DNA of 64,000 nucleotides from Streptomyces sp. CG1 (lineage in GTDB: Bacteria > Actinomycetota > Actinomycetes > Streptomycetales > Streptomycetaceae). The translations under genes and the position numbers were made by a program. The stretch is from assembly GCF_041080625.1 (NCBI RefSeq), contig NZ_CP163518.1:9789501-9853500 (forward strand), read 5' to 3'. Below, piece by piece: positions 1 to 7,344 of the stretch. Each line of letters starts with the position of its first letter. Position 1 is the stretch's first letter. Under the pieces are notes generated by a model. That model was not told the origin of the DNA. It saw only the letters and a program-made list of their open reading frames with translations, and made no database searches.

Positions 1-735
1 GACCTCGGCGCCCGCCGGGAAGCGCTTGGGCGTGGCGAAGACCGGACGGGCGTCGCACACGGTCACCCGGTAGCCGAGGAAGTCACCGATCCGGGCCACC
101 GCGGCCGCGTAGTCGATGGCGCCGAAGACCAGCATGCGCGGCGGTGGTGCGAACGACTGGAGGAACACCGTGACGGTGTCCTCGCGGCGCCCGCCGCGCG
201 GGCCGTAGTGCCTGAGGGCCGAGGCGCCGAGGGCGAGTTCGCCGCGCGCGTCCGCGGTCACGGCGACGTCGAGGCCCTCCGTGCCGAGCGTGCCCGCCGC
301 CCGGTCCGGCCAGACCGCGAGCGTGGCGCCGCGCGGCGCGGGCCCGTCCACCAGCGTGGCCATGGTCACCGGCTCGCCCGCGGCGACCGACGCGGCGACC
401 GCGCCGAACGCCGGGTCCGACGCGGCGGTCACCGGCCGTACCAGCAGGGTGATCTCGCCGCCGCAGGTGAGGCCGACCGCGAACGCGTCCTCGTCGCTGT
501 ACCCGAAGGTTTCGAGACGGGGCTCGCCGCTCGCCACGACCTCCTGGGCGAGTTCGAACACCGCGCCCTCCACGCAGCCCCCGGACACGCTGCCCACGAC
601 CTCGTCGTCCGGGCCCACCGCCATCGCGGCACCCGGGCCGCGCGGCGCGCTGCGGCTGACCGCGACGACCGTGGCCAGACCGAACGGGATCCCGGCCGCG
701 TGCCAGCGCGCCAGCGCCGGCAGAATCTCACGCAC
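1..735 (-). CDS. XdhC/CoxI family molybdenum-cofactor maturation protein (3' end outside window)
   Basis: The visible 245 codons carry an XdhC N-terminal domain (SVSGGCVEGAVFELA and LTCGGE motifs) and the start of the Rossmann-like XdhC_C domain (MLVFGAIDYAAAVARIG). Proteins of this family bind molybdenum cofactor, assist its sulfuration and insert it into xanthine dehydrogenase-type enzymes. The GTG at 735-733 is chosen because GAGAGGAG lies just upstream and the gene overlaps the end of the preceding coxE-like gene by 8 nt, suggesting translational coupling. It is the last visible gene of the cox-type operon, so its likely client is the CoxL homologue. The C-terminus runs off the window edge. 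Confidence 0.85.
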   Translation of the reverse strand, partial: MREILPALARWHAAGIPFGLATVVAVSRSAPRGPGAAMAVGPDDEVVGSVSGGCVEGAVFELAQEVVASGEPRLETFGYSDEDAFAVGLTCGGEITLLVRPVTAASDPAFGAVAASVAAGEPVTMATLVDGPAPRGATLAVWPDRAAGTLGTEGLDVAVTADARGELALGASALRHYGPRGGRREDTVTVFLQSFAPPPRMLVFGAIDYAAAVARIGDFLGYRVTVCDARPVFATPKRFPAGAEV

Positions 736-2413
736 GATCCGCTCCTCTCACCCGGGCCGCACCGGTCATGCGGCCGACACCGGTCTTGCGGCCGACACCG
801 GCGTCCGCGCCGCGCACCACCGCCGCGAGCCGCTCCAGCGCGGCCAGGCTGTGCCCCTCGAGGAAGGCGTCCACGCTGGGCAGCGCCGCCGCCATCCCGG
901 CGGCCAGCGGTGCGTAACCGGGTCGCGCCTTGCGGGGGTTCGCCCAGACCACCTGGTGGGCCAGGGTGTGCAGCCGGCGCATCTGCTGTCCGAGCAGCTC
1001 CGGGTCGCCGCGCTCCCAGCCGTCCGAGAGCAGCACGACGATCGCCCCGCGGGCCATCCCGCGCTGCCCCCAGCGGTTCAGGAACTCGCGTACCAGCTCG
1101 CCGAGCCGGGTGCCGCCGCGCCAGTCCGGCACGGCCGCCGCGACGGCCGTCATCGCCAAGTCGGGTTCGCGGTGCGAGAGTTCGCGGGTCACCCGGGTCA
1201 GCCGGGTGCCGACGGTGAACACCTCCGTGCGGCCCGCGCGCACCGCCGCGTGCGCGAACCGCAGCAGCGCGTCGGCGTACGGCGCCATCGAGCCGCTCAC
1301 ATCGACGAGCAGCACCACCCGGCGGGGCCGCTCCACGCGCGCGTGCCGGCGTAGCCGGGCCGGTTCGCCGCCCCGGCGCAGCAACTCCCGTACGGTGCGC
1401 CGCGGATCGACCTCGCCGCGCCGGGCGGGCCTGCGCCGCGCCGAGCGCCGCGCCTGTCCCCGCAGGGCGAACGCGGCGAGCAGACAGCGCAGTTGGGCTC
1501 GTTCGGGGGCGTCGAGTGCGGCGAAATCGCGGTGCCGCAGCACCTCGGCCGAGCTGGCGAGCGCGGGGACCGGCGCTCCAGGCTCCGGCTCGCCTCCGCC
1601 GGGCGTGCGCGTCCCCACGGGCGCCTCCCGCACGACGAGCCGGAGGCGGGTCGGGGGAGCGGCACGCTCCGGGCGGGCGATCCGCTCGGGGGAGGGCCCG
1701 AAGTACGCGGCGAACACCCGCTCGTACCGCTCCAGATCGTCATGCCCGCCGCACAGCGTCGCCCGCCCCGCCCCGTACACGTCCGCACGTACCCCCGGAC
1801 GCAGCGCGGCCACGGCACGCAGGAACGCGTACAGCCGCTCGGTGCTCGCGTCGACCCCCGCCGCCCGCAGCGCCCGAACGAAACCGACCAGCACGGCATC
1901 CGCCGCCGGCGGTTCGGAACCCGTCCCTGGCCCTTCGGGATCGGCCTCCGGCCGTTCGGCACCGGCCTGGAGCTGTCCGGCATCTGCCGTCGGCGGTTCG
2001 GGATTCGTTCCCGGCCGCTCGGGATCTACCCCCGGCAGTTCGGGATGGGTCCCCAGCTGTCCGGGATCCGCCCCGAGCCCTTCGGCATGCGTCCCCGGCG
2101 GTTCGGGATCGGTCTCCGGCTGTTCGGCATCGGCCGGGAGCTGTCCGGCATCCGCCGCCGGCCGTTCGGGATCTACCCCCGGCAGTTCGGGATCGGTCTC
2201 CGGTCGTTCGGGATCCGCCCCGAGCCGTCCGGCATCCGTCCCCGGCAGTTCGGGATCCGTCGCTGGACGTTCGGGATCCACCCTCAGCCGTTCGGCGCCG
2301 GTCCCAAGCTCTACGGCATCCGCGCCCAGCCGTTCGGCGCCGGTCCCGAGTCCTGCGGCATCCGGTTCCGGCGGAGGGCTCGGCCCGCTCCCGGTCGTGC
2401 TCACCGCCCTCAC
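728..2413 (-). CDS. coxE: CoxE-like VWA-domain protein with heptad-repeat N-terminus
   Basis: A 561-residue protein. Residues about 23-169 are a low-complexity heptad repeat (separate entry). The middle is Arg-rich, and the C-terminal third is a von Willebrand A domain with a MIDAS motif DVSGS at 371-375 followed by typical CoxE sequence (LLSDGWERGDPELL, VVWANPRKARPGYAPLAAGM). CoxE proteins work with a MoxR-type ATPase in metal-site maturation of CO dehydrogenase-like enzymes. The GTG start overlaps the stop of the upstream ATPase gene (GTGA), and the 3' end overlaps xdhC. Without the repeat the protein has about the usual CoxE length, so the repeat looks like an added extension. Confidence 0.88.
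   Translation of the reverse strand: MRAVSTTGSGPSPPPEPDAAGLGTGAERLGADAVELGTGAERLRVDPERPATDPELPGTDAGRLGADPERPETDPELPGVDPERPAADAGQLPADAEQPETDPEPPGTHAEGLGADPGQLGTHPELPGVDPERPGTNPEPPTADAGQLQAGAERPEADPEGPGTGSEPPAADAVLVGFVRALRAAGVDASTERLYAFLRAVAALRPGVRADVYGAGRATLCGGHDDLERYERVFAAYFGPSPERIARPERAAPPTRLRLVVREAPVGTRTPGGGEPEPGAPVPALASSAEVLRHRDFAALDAPERAQLRCLLAAFALRGQARRSARRRPARRGEVDPRRTVRELLRRGGEPARLRRHARVERPRRVVLLVDVSGSMAPYADALLRFAHAAVRAGRTEVFTVGTRLTRVTRELSHREPDLAMTAVAAAVPDWRGGTRLGELVREFLNRWGQRGMARGAIVVLLSDGWERGDPELLGQQMRRLHTLAHQVVWANPRKARPGYAPLAAGMAAALPSVDAFLEGHSLAALERLAAVVRGADAGVGRKTGVGRMTGAARVRGADRA
1907..2347 (-). repeat. 21 tandem 21-bp coding repeats
   Basis: Twenty-one consecutive seven-residue units with no phase slip encode residues 23-169 of the CoxE-like protein. 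The consensus is G-(T/A)-D-(P/A)-E-x-(P/L), as in GVDPERP, GTDPELP and GADPERP. On the plus strand the repeat appears as recurring TTCGGGATC-type blocks. Units differ from each other, so this is an aged rather than freshly expanded array. It is acidic and Pro-rich and probably unstructured. Confidence 0.9.
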
Positions 2414-3285
2414 CCGCCCCCGGCCGCGAGGACCGCCGCGAGATCGAGTCCCCGCGCCCGGTCCGTGTCCTCGCGGTACTTCAGCACCGAGCCCAGCGTC
2501 GAAACCGCCAGCTCCGCGTCCACCTCGCTCGCGCCCAGCGCGTCCAGGGCCTCGGCCCAGTCCAGCGTCTCCGCGACACCGGGCGGTTTGAGCAGGTCGG
2601 CGCCGCGCAGTGCCTGCACCAGCGCCGTCACCTGCTCCGCCAGCCGCGCCGACACCCCGGGCAACCGGCGCCGCACGATGGCCAGTTCACGGGCGAAGGA
2701 GGGATGGTCGAACCAGTGGTAGAGGCACCGTCGCTTCAACGCGTCGTGCACCTCCCGGGTCCGGTTCGAGGTCAGCACGACGACCGGTGGGTCTTCGGCG
2801 TGCAGCGTGCCCAGCTCCGGGATCGTGACGGAGTACTCGGACAGCAGCTCCAGCAGGAATGCCTCGAACTCGTCGTCGGCCCGGTCGATCTCGTCGACCA
2901 GCAGCACCGCCGGCTGCGTCTGCAAGGCCTGCAGCAGCGGGCGGGCGATGAGGAAACGGCGGTCGTACAGCTCGCTCTCCAGGCGGTCCGCGTCCGTCAC
3001 CCCGGCCGCCTCGGCGGCGCGCAGATGCAGCAGCTGGCGTGGGAAGTCCCAGTCGTACAGGGCCTGCGAGGCGTCGATGCCCTCGTGGCACTGCAGCCGG
3101 ATCAGCGGCGCGCCGAGCGCGTCGGCGAGGGCCGAGGCGAGCGCGGTCTTGCCCACGCCCGCGTCGCCCTCGCAGAACAGCGGCCGGTGCAGCCTCAGGG
3201 CCAGGAAGCAGGTGACGGCCAGCCCTTCGTCGACGAGGTACCCCGTCTCCTCCAGGCGGGCCCGCACCCGCTCCGGGTCGTCCAT
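2410..3285 (-). CDS. coxD: MoxR-family AAA+ ATPase (CoxD-like)
   Basis: A 291-residue AAA+ ATPase with Walker A GDAGVGKT (40-47), Walker B LLVDEID (Asp131-Glu132) and the family stretch VVLTSNRTREVHDALKRRC that includes sensor 1. MoxR/CoxD ATPases partner with VWA proteins; in Oligotropha CoxD takes part in forming the Cu/Mo centre of CO dehydrogenase. Here it is encoded directly before the VWA partner with a 4-nt overlap and just after coxM. As the CoxL homologue is form II, the substrate is probably a molybdenum enzyme without copper. ATG start; length normal. Confidence 0.9.
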   Translation of the reverse strand: MDDPERVRARLEETGYLVDEGLAVTCFLALRLHRPLFCEGDAGVGKTALASALADALGAPLIRLQCHEGIDASQALYDWDFPRQLLHLRAAEAAGVTDADRLESELYDRRFLIARPLLQALQTQPAVLLVDEIDRADDEFEAFLLELLSEYSVTIPELGTLHAEDPPVVVLTSNRTREVHDALKRRCLYHWFDHPSFARELAIVRRRLPGVSARLAEQVTALVQALRGADLLKPPGVAETLDWAEALDALGASEVDAELAVSTLGSVLKYREDTDRARGLDLAAVLAAGGG

Positions 3286-3300
3286 CGTGATGATCGGCGC

Positions 3301-4155
3301 TCACCCCATTCCGGTCGCGGCCAGCACCGCCCGCCGGGTCAGCACCCGCGCGAGGTGCTCCCGGTACTCCGGCGAGGCGGACACGTCCCGCGTCGGCCGG
3401 GTGCCCTCGGCCACCGCCTCGGCTGCCCGGGCCACGGCGTCCGAGGCACCGACCCCGGCCAGCGCAGCCTCGGCCGCCGAGGCCCGTAGCGGGGTCGAGC
3501 CCATGTTGGTCAGGCCGACGCGCGCCTCGGCGATGTGCCCGTCGTCGCGCCGGACCAGCGCCGCGACGCCCACGATCGCCCAGGCCTGGGCGACCCGGTG
3601 GAACTTCTCGTAGTGGAAGCCCCAGCCGTCGGTCTTCGGCACCCGTACCTCCACGAGGAGTTCGTCGGGCGCGAGCGCCGACTGCAGGTAGTCCACGAAG
3701 AAGTCCCGGGCGGGGACGGTGCGCCGGCCGTTCGGTCCGGCGGCGACGAGTTCGGCGTCCAGGGCCAGCACCACTGCGGGCAGGTCCCCGGCCGGATCGG
3801 CGTGCGCCAGCGATCCGCCGAGGGTGCCCCGGTGCCGTACGGCCGGATCGGCGACCGTGGCCGTGGCCTCGGCCAGCAGACCGGCGTGCCGGCGCACCAG
3901 CGGGTCGTGGATCACGTCGTGGTGCGTGGTCAGCGCGCCGATGACGAGCGTGTCGCCGTCCTCGTGGACCCCGCGCAGCTCCGGGATCCTGCCCACGTCG
4001 ACCACCAGTTCCGGGAAGGCCAGCCGCAGCCTGAGCAGCGGCAGCAGGCTCTGCCCGCCGGCCAGCACCTTTGCCTCCTCGCCGGCGTCGGCGAGCACGC
4101 GGACCGCCTCGTCCACGCTCTGCGGACGGGCGTACTCGAATGCCGGGGGAATCAT
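3301..4155 (-). CDS. coxM: FAD-binding medium subunit of a molybdenum hydroxylase (CoxM-like)
   Basis: A 284-residue protein of the CO dehydrogenase flavoprotein family. It has the FAD pyrophosphate-binding motifs AGGQS (near residue 32) and TLGGSLAHADPAGD, and the C-terminal CoxM_C region (ARVGLTNMGSTPLRA). It passes electrons from the [2Fe-2S] subunit to an acceptor. The ATG at 4155 starts MIPPAF and overlaps the coxL stop as ATGA. A longer open frame continues upstream but only through the opposite-phase body of coxL, so it is not used. Confidence 0.92.
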   Translation of the reverse strand: MIPPAFEYARPQSVDEAVRVLADAGEEAKVLAGGQSLLPLLRLRLAFPELVVDVGRIPELRGVHEDGDTLVIGALTTHHDVIHDPLVRRHAGLLAEATATVADPAVRHRGTLGGSLAHADPAGDLPAVVLALDAELVAAGPNGRRTVPARDFFVDYLQSALAPDELLVEVRVPKTDGWGFHYEKFHRVAQAWAIVGVAALVRRDDGHIAEARVGLTNMGSTPLRASAAEAALAGVGASDAVARAAEAVAEGTRPTRDVSASPEYREHLARVLTRRAVLAATGMG

Positions 4156-6515
4156 GCCGACGCCTCCTTCACCGCTCGCCACACGCGTTCGGGCGTGCAG
4201 GGCATCCGCACGTCGTGCACGCCGAGCGGCCTGAGCGCGTCCACGACGGCGTTGACCACCGCGGGCGTCGACGCGATCGTCCCCGCCTCGCCCACGCCCT
4301 TGACGCCGAGTGCGTTCGACGACGCCGGGGTCTCGGTCCGGTCGGTCACGAAGTCCGGCAGGTCGGCCGCCGACGGCACGAGATAGTCGGCCAGGGTGCC
4401 GGTGACGAGGTTGCCGTCGTCGTCGTACACGGCCTCCTCGTACAGCGCCTGGGCGATGCCCTGCGCGAGTCCGCCGTGCACCTGCCCCTCGACGATCATC
4501 GGGTTGACGGTCCGGCCGACGTCGTCGACGCAGACGTACGACCTGATGCGGGTGCGCCCGGTCTCGGTGTCGACCTCGACCGCGCACAGGTGGGTGCCGT
4601 GCGGGTAGGAGAAGTTCTCCGGGTCCACGACGTGCTCGGCGTTGATGGTGGGCTCGACGCCGTCGGGCAGGTCGTGGTTGGTGAACGCCTCGAAGGCGAT
4701 CTCCTGGATGGTCCTGCGGGCCTCCGGAGAGCCCTTCACGGAGAACACACCGCCGGTGAACTCCAGGTCCCGCTCGCTCGCCTCCAGCAGGTGCGCGGCG
4801 ACCTTGCGCGCCTTCTCGACGACCGTCCGCGCGGCCCGGTGCACGGCCTCGCCGCCGACGGCCAGCGATCGCGAGCCGTAGGTGTCCATGCCCTGGGGGG
4901 CGGCCCGGGTGTCGCCGTGCACCACCTCGACGTCCTCGAAGGGCACGCCGAGCACGTCCGCCGCGATCTGGCTCCAGCAGGTCTCGTGCCCCTGCCCGTG
5001 CGGACTGGTGCCGGTGACGACCTCGACCTTGCCGGTGGGCAGCATGCGGATGCTCGCCGCCTCCCAGCCGCCGGCCGCGTACCTGAGATCGCGCAGCACC
5101 CGGCTCGGCGCGAGCCCGCACATCTCGGTGTACGTCGACACGCCGATGCCGAGCCGTACGGGGTCGCCGCGCCGGTTGCGCTCCCGCTGCTCGGCGCGCA
5201 GGTCGTCGTAGCCGAACAGGGCGAGGGCCTTGTCGGTGGCCGCCTCGTAGTTGCCGCTGTCGTAGGTCAGCCCGGCGATGGTGGTGTACGGGAACTCCTC
5301 GTGCCGGATCCAGTTGCGGCGCCGCAACTCGACCGGATCCAGGCCGAGTTCGGCCGCCAGCTCGTCCATGATCCGCTCGATGGCGAAGGTCGCCTCGGGG
5401 CGTCCGGCACCGCGGTAGGCATCGGTGGGCGTGCGGGTCGTGAAGACGCCGGTGCAATGGAACTCGTAGGCGTCCATCTTGTAGATCGCCGGGTACATGA
5501 AGGCGCCCAGGATCGGGATGCCCGGCGTGACGAGCATCAGGTAGGCGCCCATGTCGGCGAGGAGGCCGACCTTGAGGCCGAGCAGCCTGCCCTCGCGGGT
5601 GGCGGCGAGCTCGACGTCCTGGATCATGCCGCGGCCGTGGTGGGTGGCGAGCGCGCCCTCGGAGCGGGACTCGGTCCACTTCACCGGCCGGCCGAGCTTG
5701 CGGGCGACCGCGAGGGCGAGGGCCTCCTCGCCGTACACCTGCAGCTTGGAGCCGAAACCGCCGCCGACGTCCGGGGCGATCACGCGCAGCTTGTGCTCGG
5801 GGACGCCGGTGACCACCGCGAGCATGACGCGCAGGATGTGCGGGATCTGGGTCGCCGAGTAGACCGTGTACTCGCCGGAGGCGGCGAGCGGGGTGACGAC
5901 GACCGCGCGGGGCTCCATCGCGTTGGGGATCAGCCGTTGCTGGTGGTAGCGGCGCTTCAGTACGACCTCGGCGCGGTCCCGCACCGCCTCGAAGCTCTCG
6001 CCGGTGGCGAGCGGCCAGGTGTAGCAGCGGTTGGTGCCCTTGTCGGAGTGGACCAGCGGGGCGTCGGGCGCCAGCGCGGTCTCCAGGTCGAGGACCGGGG
6101 GCAGCGGGTCGTAGTCGACCTCGATCGCCTCCAGGGCGTCGGCGGCCGCGTACCGGTCGCGGGCCACCACGACCGCCACCGGGTCGCCCGCGTAGCGGAC
6201 CTCGTCGACGGCGATCGGCGGATGGTCGGGCAGCACGATGTCCTCGGTCACCGGCCAGGCGCAGGGCAGTGAACCCAGCCCTTCGGTGAGGTCGGCGCCG
6301 CTGAACGCCGCGAGGACCCCGGGGCGTTCGAGGGCGGGGGAGACGTCGACGCGGGTGATGCGGGCGTGCGCCATCGGGCTGCGCAGGATCGCCAGGTGCA
6401 GCAGTCCGGCCACCTGGATGTTGTCGGTCCAGTTGGTCTGGCCGGTGATCAGCCGGGCGTCCTCCTTGCGCAGCCGGCGCCGCCCGACCTCGGGTGCGAC
6501 GGCCTGGTCGGTCAT
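4152..6515 (-). CDS. coxL: Molybdenum-binding large subunit, form II CoxL-like aldehyde oxidase/CO dehydrogenase family
   Basis: A 787-residue large subunit containing the molybdopterin-binding regions (PDVGGGFGSKLQ, TGTSPHGQGHETCWSQIAADVLG, GVGEAGT with the conserved Glu). The active-site loop reads AYRGAGR at 366-372. True (form I) CO dehydrogenases have AYRCSFR with the Cu-binding Cys, so this is form II and may hydroxylate an aldehyde, purine or other heterocycle instead of CO. The start is the ATG at 6515 (MTDQAVAP), which overlaps the coxS stop as ATGA. Its order between S and M subunits shows a heterotrimeric enzyme. Confidence 0.92.
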   Translation of the reverse strand: MTDQAVAPEVGRRRLRKEDARLITGQTNWTDNIQVAGLLHLAILRSPMAHARITRVDVSPALERPGVLAAFSGADLTEGLGSLPCAWPVTEDIVLPDHPPIAVDEVRYAGDPVAVVVARDRYAAADALEAIEVDYDPLPPVLDLETALAPDAPLVHSDKGTNRCYTWPLATGESFEAVRDRAEVVLKRRYHQQRLIPNAMEPRAVVVTPLAASGEYTVYSATQIPHILRVMLAVVTGVPEHKLRVIAPDVGGGFGSKLQVYGEEALALAVARKLGRPVKWTESRSEGALATHHGRGMIQDVELAATREGRLLGLKVGLLADMGAYLMLVTPGIPILGAFMYPAIYKMDAYEFHCTGVFTTRTPTDAYRGAGRPEATFAIERIMDELAAELGLDPVELRRRNWIRHEEFPYTTIAGLTYDSGNYEAATDKALALFGYDDLRAEQRERNRRGDPVRLGIGVSTYTEMCGLAPSRVLRDLRYAAGGWEAASIRMLPTGKVEVVTGTSPHGQGHETCWSQIAADVLGVPFEDVEVVHGDTRAAPQGMDTYGSRSLAVGGEAVHRAARTVVEKARKVAAHLLEASERDLEFTGGVFSVKGSPEARRTIQEIAFEAFTNHDLPDGVEPTINAEHVVDPENFSYPHGTHLCAVEVDTETGRTRIRSYVCVDDVGRTVNPMIVEGQVHGGLAQGIAQALYEEAVYDDDGNLVTGTLADYLVPSAADLPDFVTDRTETPASSNALGVKGVGEAGTIASTPAVVNAVVDALRPLGVHDVRMPCTPERVWRAVKEASA

Positions 6516-7027
6516 GCCGAGACCTCCTCGCCGACCTGGTGTCCGGATGCGGAGGCGGCCTCGGGATCCTGGTGCCCGGACGCTGCGAGCACCGCGCGGA
6601 CGATGTTCTGGTAGCCGGTGCAGCGGCAGAGGTTCCCCTCCAGGGCCTGGCGGACCTCGTCCGGGCCGGGGTGCGGGTTCTCGCGGAGCAGATCCCGCGC
6701 CGCCATGATCATGCCGGGGGTGCAGTAGCCGCACTGCAGACCGTGCTGCTCATGGAACGCGCGCTGCAGCGCCGTCCACTCGCCGTCCTGCGCAAGCCCC
6801 TGGATCGTCGTCACCGCGCACCCGTCCGTCTGGACGGCGAGCACCGAGCAGCTCTTCACGGTCGCCCCGTCCAGGTCGACCGTGCACGCCCCGCAGTTGG
6901 AGGTGTCGCAGCCGATCGGGGTGCCGGTGAGGCCGAGGCGGTCGCGGAGATAGTGGGCCAGGAGGAGTCGGGGTTCCACGTCGTCCTCGTACGTCGTGCC
7001 GTCCACGTTCACCGAGATGCGGGTCAT
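6512..7027 (-). CDS. coxS: [2Fe-2S] small subunit of the molybdenum hydroxylase (CoxS-like)
   Basis: A 171-residue iron-sulfur subunit. Cys40, 45, 48 and 60 form the plant-type ferredoxin cluster (GCDTSNCGAC...C). Cys99, 102, 134 and 136 form the second cluster (QCGYCTPG...NLCRCTGY). It carries electrons from the molybdenum site to FAD. It is the first gene of the operon, with an ideal ribosome site (AGGAGG, 4-5 nt before ATG 7027). The C-terminal tail of about 20 residues after the last cluster is slightly longer than in minimal homologues. Confidence 0.94.
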   Translation of the reverse strand: MTRISVNVDGTTYEDDVEPRLLLAHYLRDRLGLTGTPIGCDTSNCGACTVDLDGATVKSCSVLAVQTDGCAVTTIQGLAQDGEWTALQRAFHEQHGLQCGYCTPGMIMAARDLLRENPHPGPDEVRQALEGNLCRCTGYQNIVRAVLAASGHQDPEAASASGHQVGEEVSA

Positions 7028-7297
7028 GTGCCCTCCTGACCACGCGGGAGAGGGAAGTCAGCCACCGAGGGTGAGGAAACCAGCCATGTGGCGTGATGTA
7101 CGTCACCCTACGACCGTGCTCTGGCCGCGGCGAGTGCTGTGCGAGGGCTTTTGTTGACCGTTAATCCATTGCCGCTCGCTGCCGTCGTCTGCTGCACTGC
7201 GCGGTACCCGTCGTCACACAGAGAGGTCCAGCGATGCGCGCTGCGTGCATGTCCGCCCAGGAAGGAATCCACCCCATGCCGAAGGACCTCACGCTCA
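7028..7297. other. Divergent intergenic region between cox operon and ribosomal protection gene
   Basis: These 270 bp separate coxS (leftward) from the ribosomal protection gene (rightward) and must hold both promoters. I find no convincing -35/-10 pair or strong palindrome. The right half contains a short ORF with its own ribosome sites (separate entry). Confidence 0.5.
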
Positions 7298-7344
7298 GTG
7301 CATCTGCTCAATCTCGGAATTCTCGCCCATGTCGACGCCGGTAA
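7234..7344 (+). CDS. Possible leader ORF overlapping the start of the ribosomal protection gene
   Basis: A 36-codon ORF (ATG 7234, TAA 7342-7344) in a different frame from the main gene. It overlaps the first 47 nt of the downstream CDS. In-frame ATGs at 7234 (GAGAGG upstream), 7249 and 7276 (AGGAAGGA 9 nt upstream) give products ending SRPCRRR. The 7276 start has a better ribosome site than the main gene's GTG at 7298. tet(M)-type genes are classically controlled by short leader peptides that sense ribosome stalling. Its position suggests that role, but coding is unproven. Confidence 0.3.
   Translation: MRAACMSAQEGIHPMPKDLTLSASAQSRNSRPCRRR

Noticed and set aside
3301..5679. A very long minus-strand open frame covering coxM and part of coxL
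   Set aside because: Only its 3' part (from ATG 4155) is CoxM-like. The rest is an Arg/Pro-rich out-of-phase reading of coxL, and coxM has its own coupled start.
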